From the NCBI GenBank assembly GCA_003453085.1, contig DMMK01000272.1:1-5505 (forward strand): 5,505 bases of DNA. The letters run 5' to 3'. The position numbers and the translations under genes were made by a program. The stretch comes from Verrucomicrobiales bacterium (GTDB lineage: Bacteria > Verrucomicrobiota > Verrucomicrobiia > Verrucomicrobiales > Verrucomicrobiaceae). Of the stretch, positions 4,959 to 5,505 are shown piece after piece. Below the pieces are notes generated by a model, which saw only the letters and a list, made by a program, of their open reading frames with translations, was not told where the DNA came from and searched no databases. The stretch's first letter is position 1, and each line of letters starts with the position of its first letter.

Positions 4959-5505
4959 ACCGGGACGAAGACATCGCCAAGCTGCTGGAGGGCTGCCTTT
5001 CCAAGGAAGACGAGGCCGCGCTGGCCCAGGATGCCGGGGTGCCGCCGGAACTGAAAAAGCAGATCGCGTTGGATGCGGCGCTGAAGGTTTTGCTGGAGGA
5101 TAAAAAGATCACGGCAGGGCTGGGCGAGAGCATCCTGGCCAGCCTCAAGGCCGCGCCGACGAGCCGGTTGGAGCGGGACATCCTGGCTGCCACGCTGGGG
5201 GAAGCGAAGCGGGGCAAGGGTGGCCGTACCCGGCGTGCGGCACCGGTGTGGGCGGTGCTGCCCCGGTGGACCACGGCTGCGGCGGCGGTGTTCATGGGCG
5301 GGATGGCTGGCTCATTGCTGTGGCCGGAAGCCGTGTTGCGTTTGGAGTTAGGCCCGGTCATCGTGCAGCGCACCGGGGAGCCGTTTCTCATGCATGGGGT
5401 GCTGGTCGCGGGGCTGCCCGCCCCTGCGCCTGCCTTGCCGCCTGAGGTCGCAGCAGAGATGCCCGCGCCTCCTGTGCAGGAGATGGTTTTGCCCAAGGTC
5501 AGCAT
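4955..5505 (+). CDS. FecR-like membrane regulator (probable partner of the ECF sigma factor), 3' end missing
   Basis: The frame is open from the ATG at 4955 to the window edge (183 codons), so the C-terminus is missing. Residues 1-80 are charged and helical (LLEGCLSKEDEAALAQ near 10-25, then LERDILAATLGEAKR near 72-86), as in the cytoplasmic sigma-binding part of FecR-type regulators. A basic patch (K85 to R94) leads into one membrane helix at about 105-124. After it comes a short strand-like piece, L128-R-L-E-L-G-P-V-I-V-Q-R-T-G141, reminiscent of the start of a FecR domain, then a Pro/Ala-rich linker (about 154-180). No H-x3-C-x2-C zinc anti-sigma motif is present. It overlaps the sigma gene by four bases. 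The role as a regulator of that sigma factor is inferred from position and topology; a LamG or other sensor domain may follow outside the window. Confidence 0.75.
   Translation, partial: MNRDEDIAKLLEGCLSKEDEAALAQDAGVPPELKKQIALDAALKVLLEDKKITAGLGESILASLKAAPTSRLERDILAATLGEAKRGKGGRTRRAAPVWAVLPRWTTAAAAVFMGGMAGSLLWPEAVLRLELGPVIVQRTGEPFLMHGVLVAGLPAPAPALPPEVAAEMPAPPVQEMVLPKVS

Noticed and set aside
4948..5505. Open frame on the minus strand running through the whole FecR-like region
   Set aside because: Its translation is low-complexity Ser/Ala/Arg without domains, while the plus strand has a strong ribosome-binding site, ATGA coupling and a sensible membrane topology.

Overview
The window is GC-rich bacterial DNA carrying six protein genes, two of them cut by the window edges. 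No RNA gene, insertion sequence, CRISPR array or origin is visible. The best guess for the host is the Planctomycetota/Verrucomicrobiota group, most likely a Prosthecobacter- or Verrucomicrobium-like verrucomicrobium. This is inference: the octaheme cytochrome fused to HEAT-like and TPR repeats, and the ECF sigma factor coupled to a FecR-like membrane protein, are both common architectures there. Nothing in the sequence proves the taxonomy.

Layout. (1) 2-646, plus strand: the C-terminal part of an AraC-family regulator of the AraC_N (YqhC-like) type, beginning before the window. A candidate intrinsic terminator follows at 645-679. (2) 724-1209, plus: a complete five-helix TspO/MBR membrane protein. 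(3) 1217-1774, minus: a complete YaeQ protein, tail to tail with tspO with only 7 bp between the stop codons. (4) 1775-1948: a 174-bp divergent intergenic region with promoter-like elements and an imperfect palindrome. (5) 1949-4291, plus: a 780-aa membrane-anchored cytochrome c with eight CXXCH heme sites, then HEAT-like repeats and about five TPRs. (6) 4380-4958, plus: an ECF-type sigma-70 factor. (7) 4955 to the window end, plus: a single-pass membrane protein that overlaps the sigma gene by ATGA and resembles a FecR-type sigma regulator; its C-terminus is outside.

How they may work together. The sigma factor and the FecR-like protein form a clear translationally coupled pair and probably a membrane-to-transcription signalling unit. 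The cytochrome lies 88 bp upstream on the same strand, so it could be co-transcribed with the pair or be its target, but no shared promoter signature is visible. TspO proteins bind porphyrins and heme, which is thematically close to a protein needing eight hemes, but a gene on the opposite strand separates them. The most interesting points are the cytochrome architecture, a Leu-Gly codon-pair bias inside it, and promoter-like hexamers lying almost on the start codons of three genes without Shine-Dalgarno sites, which hints at leaderless transcripts.
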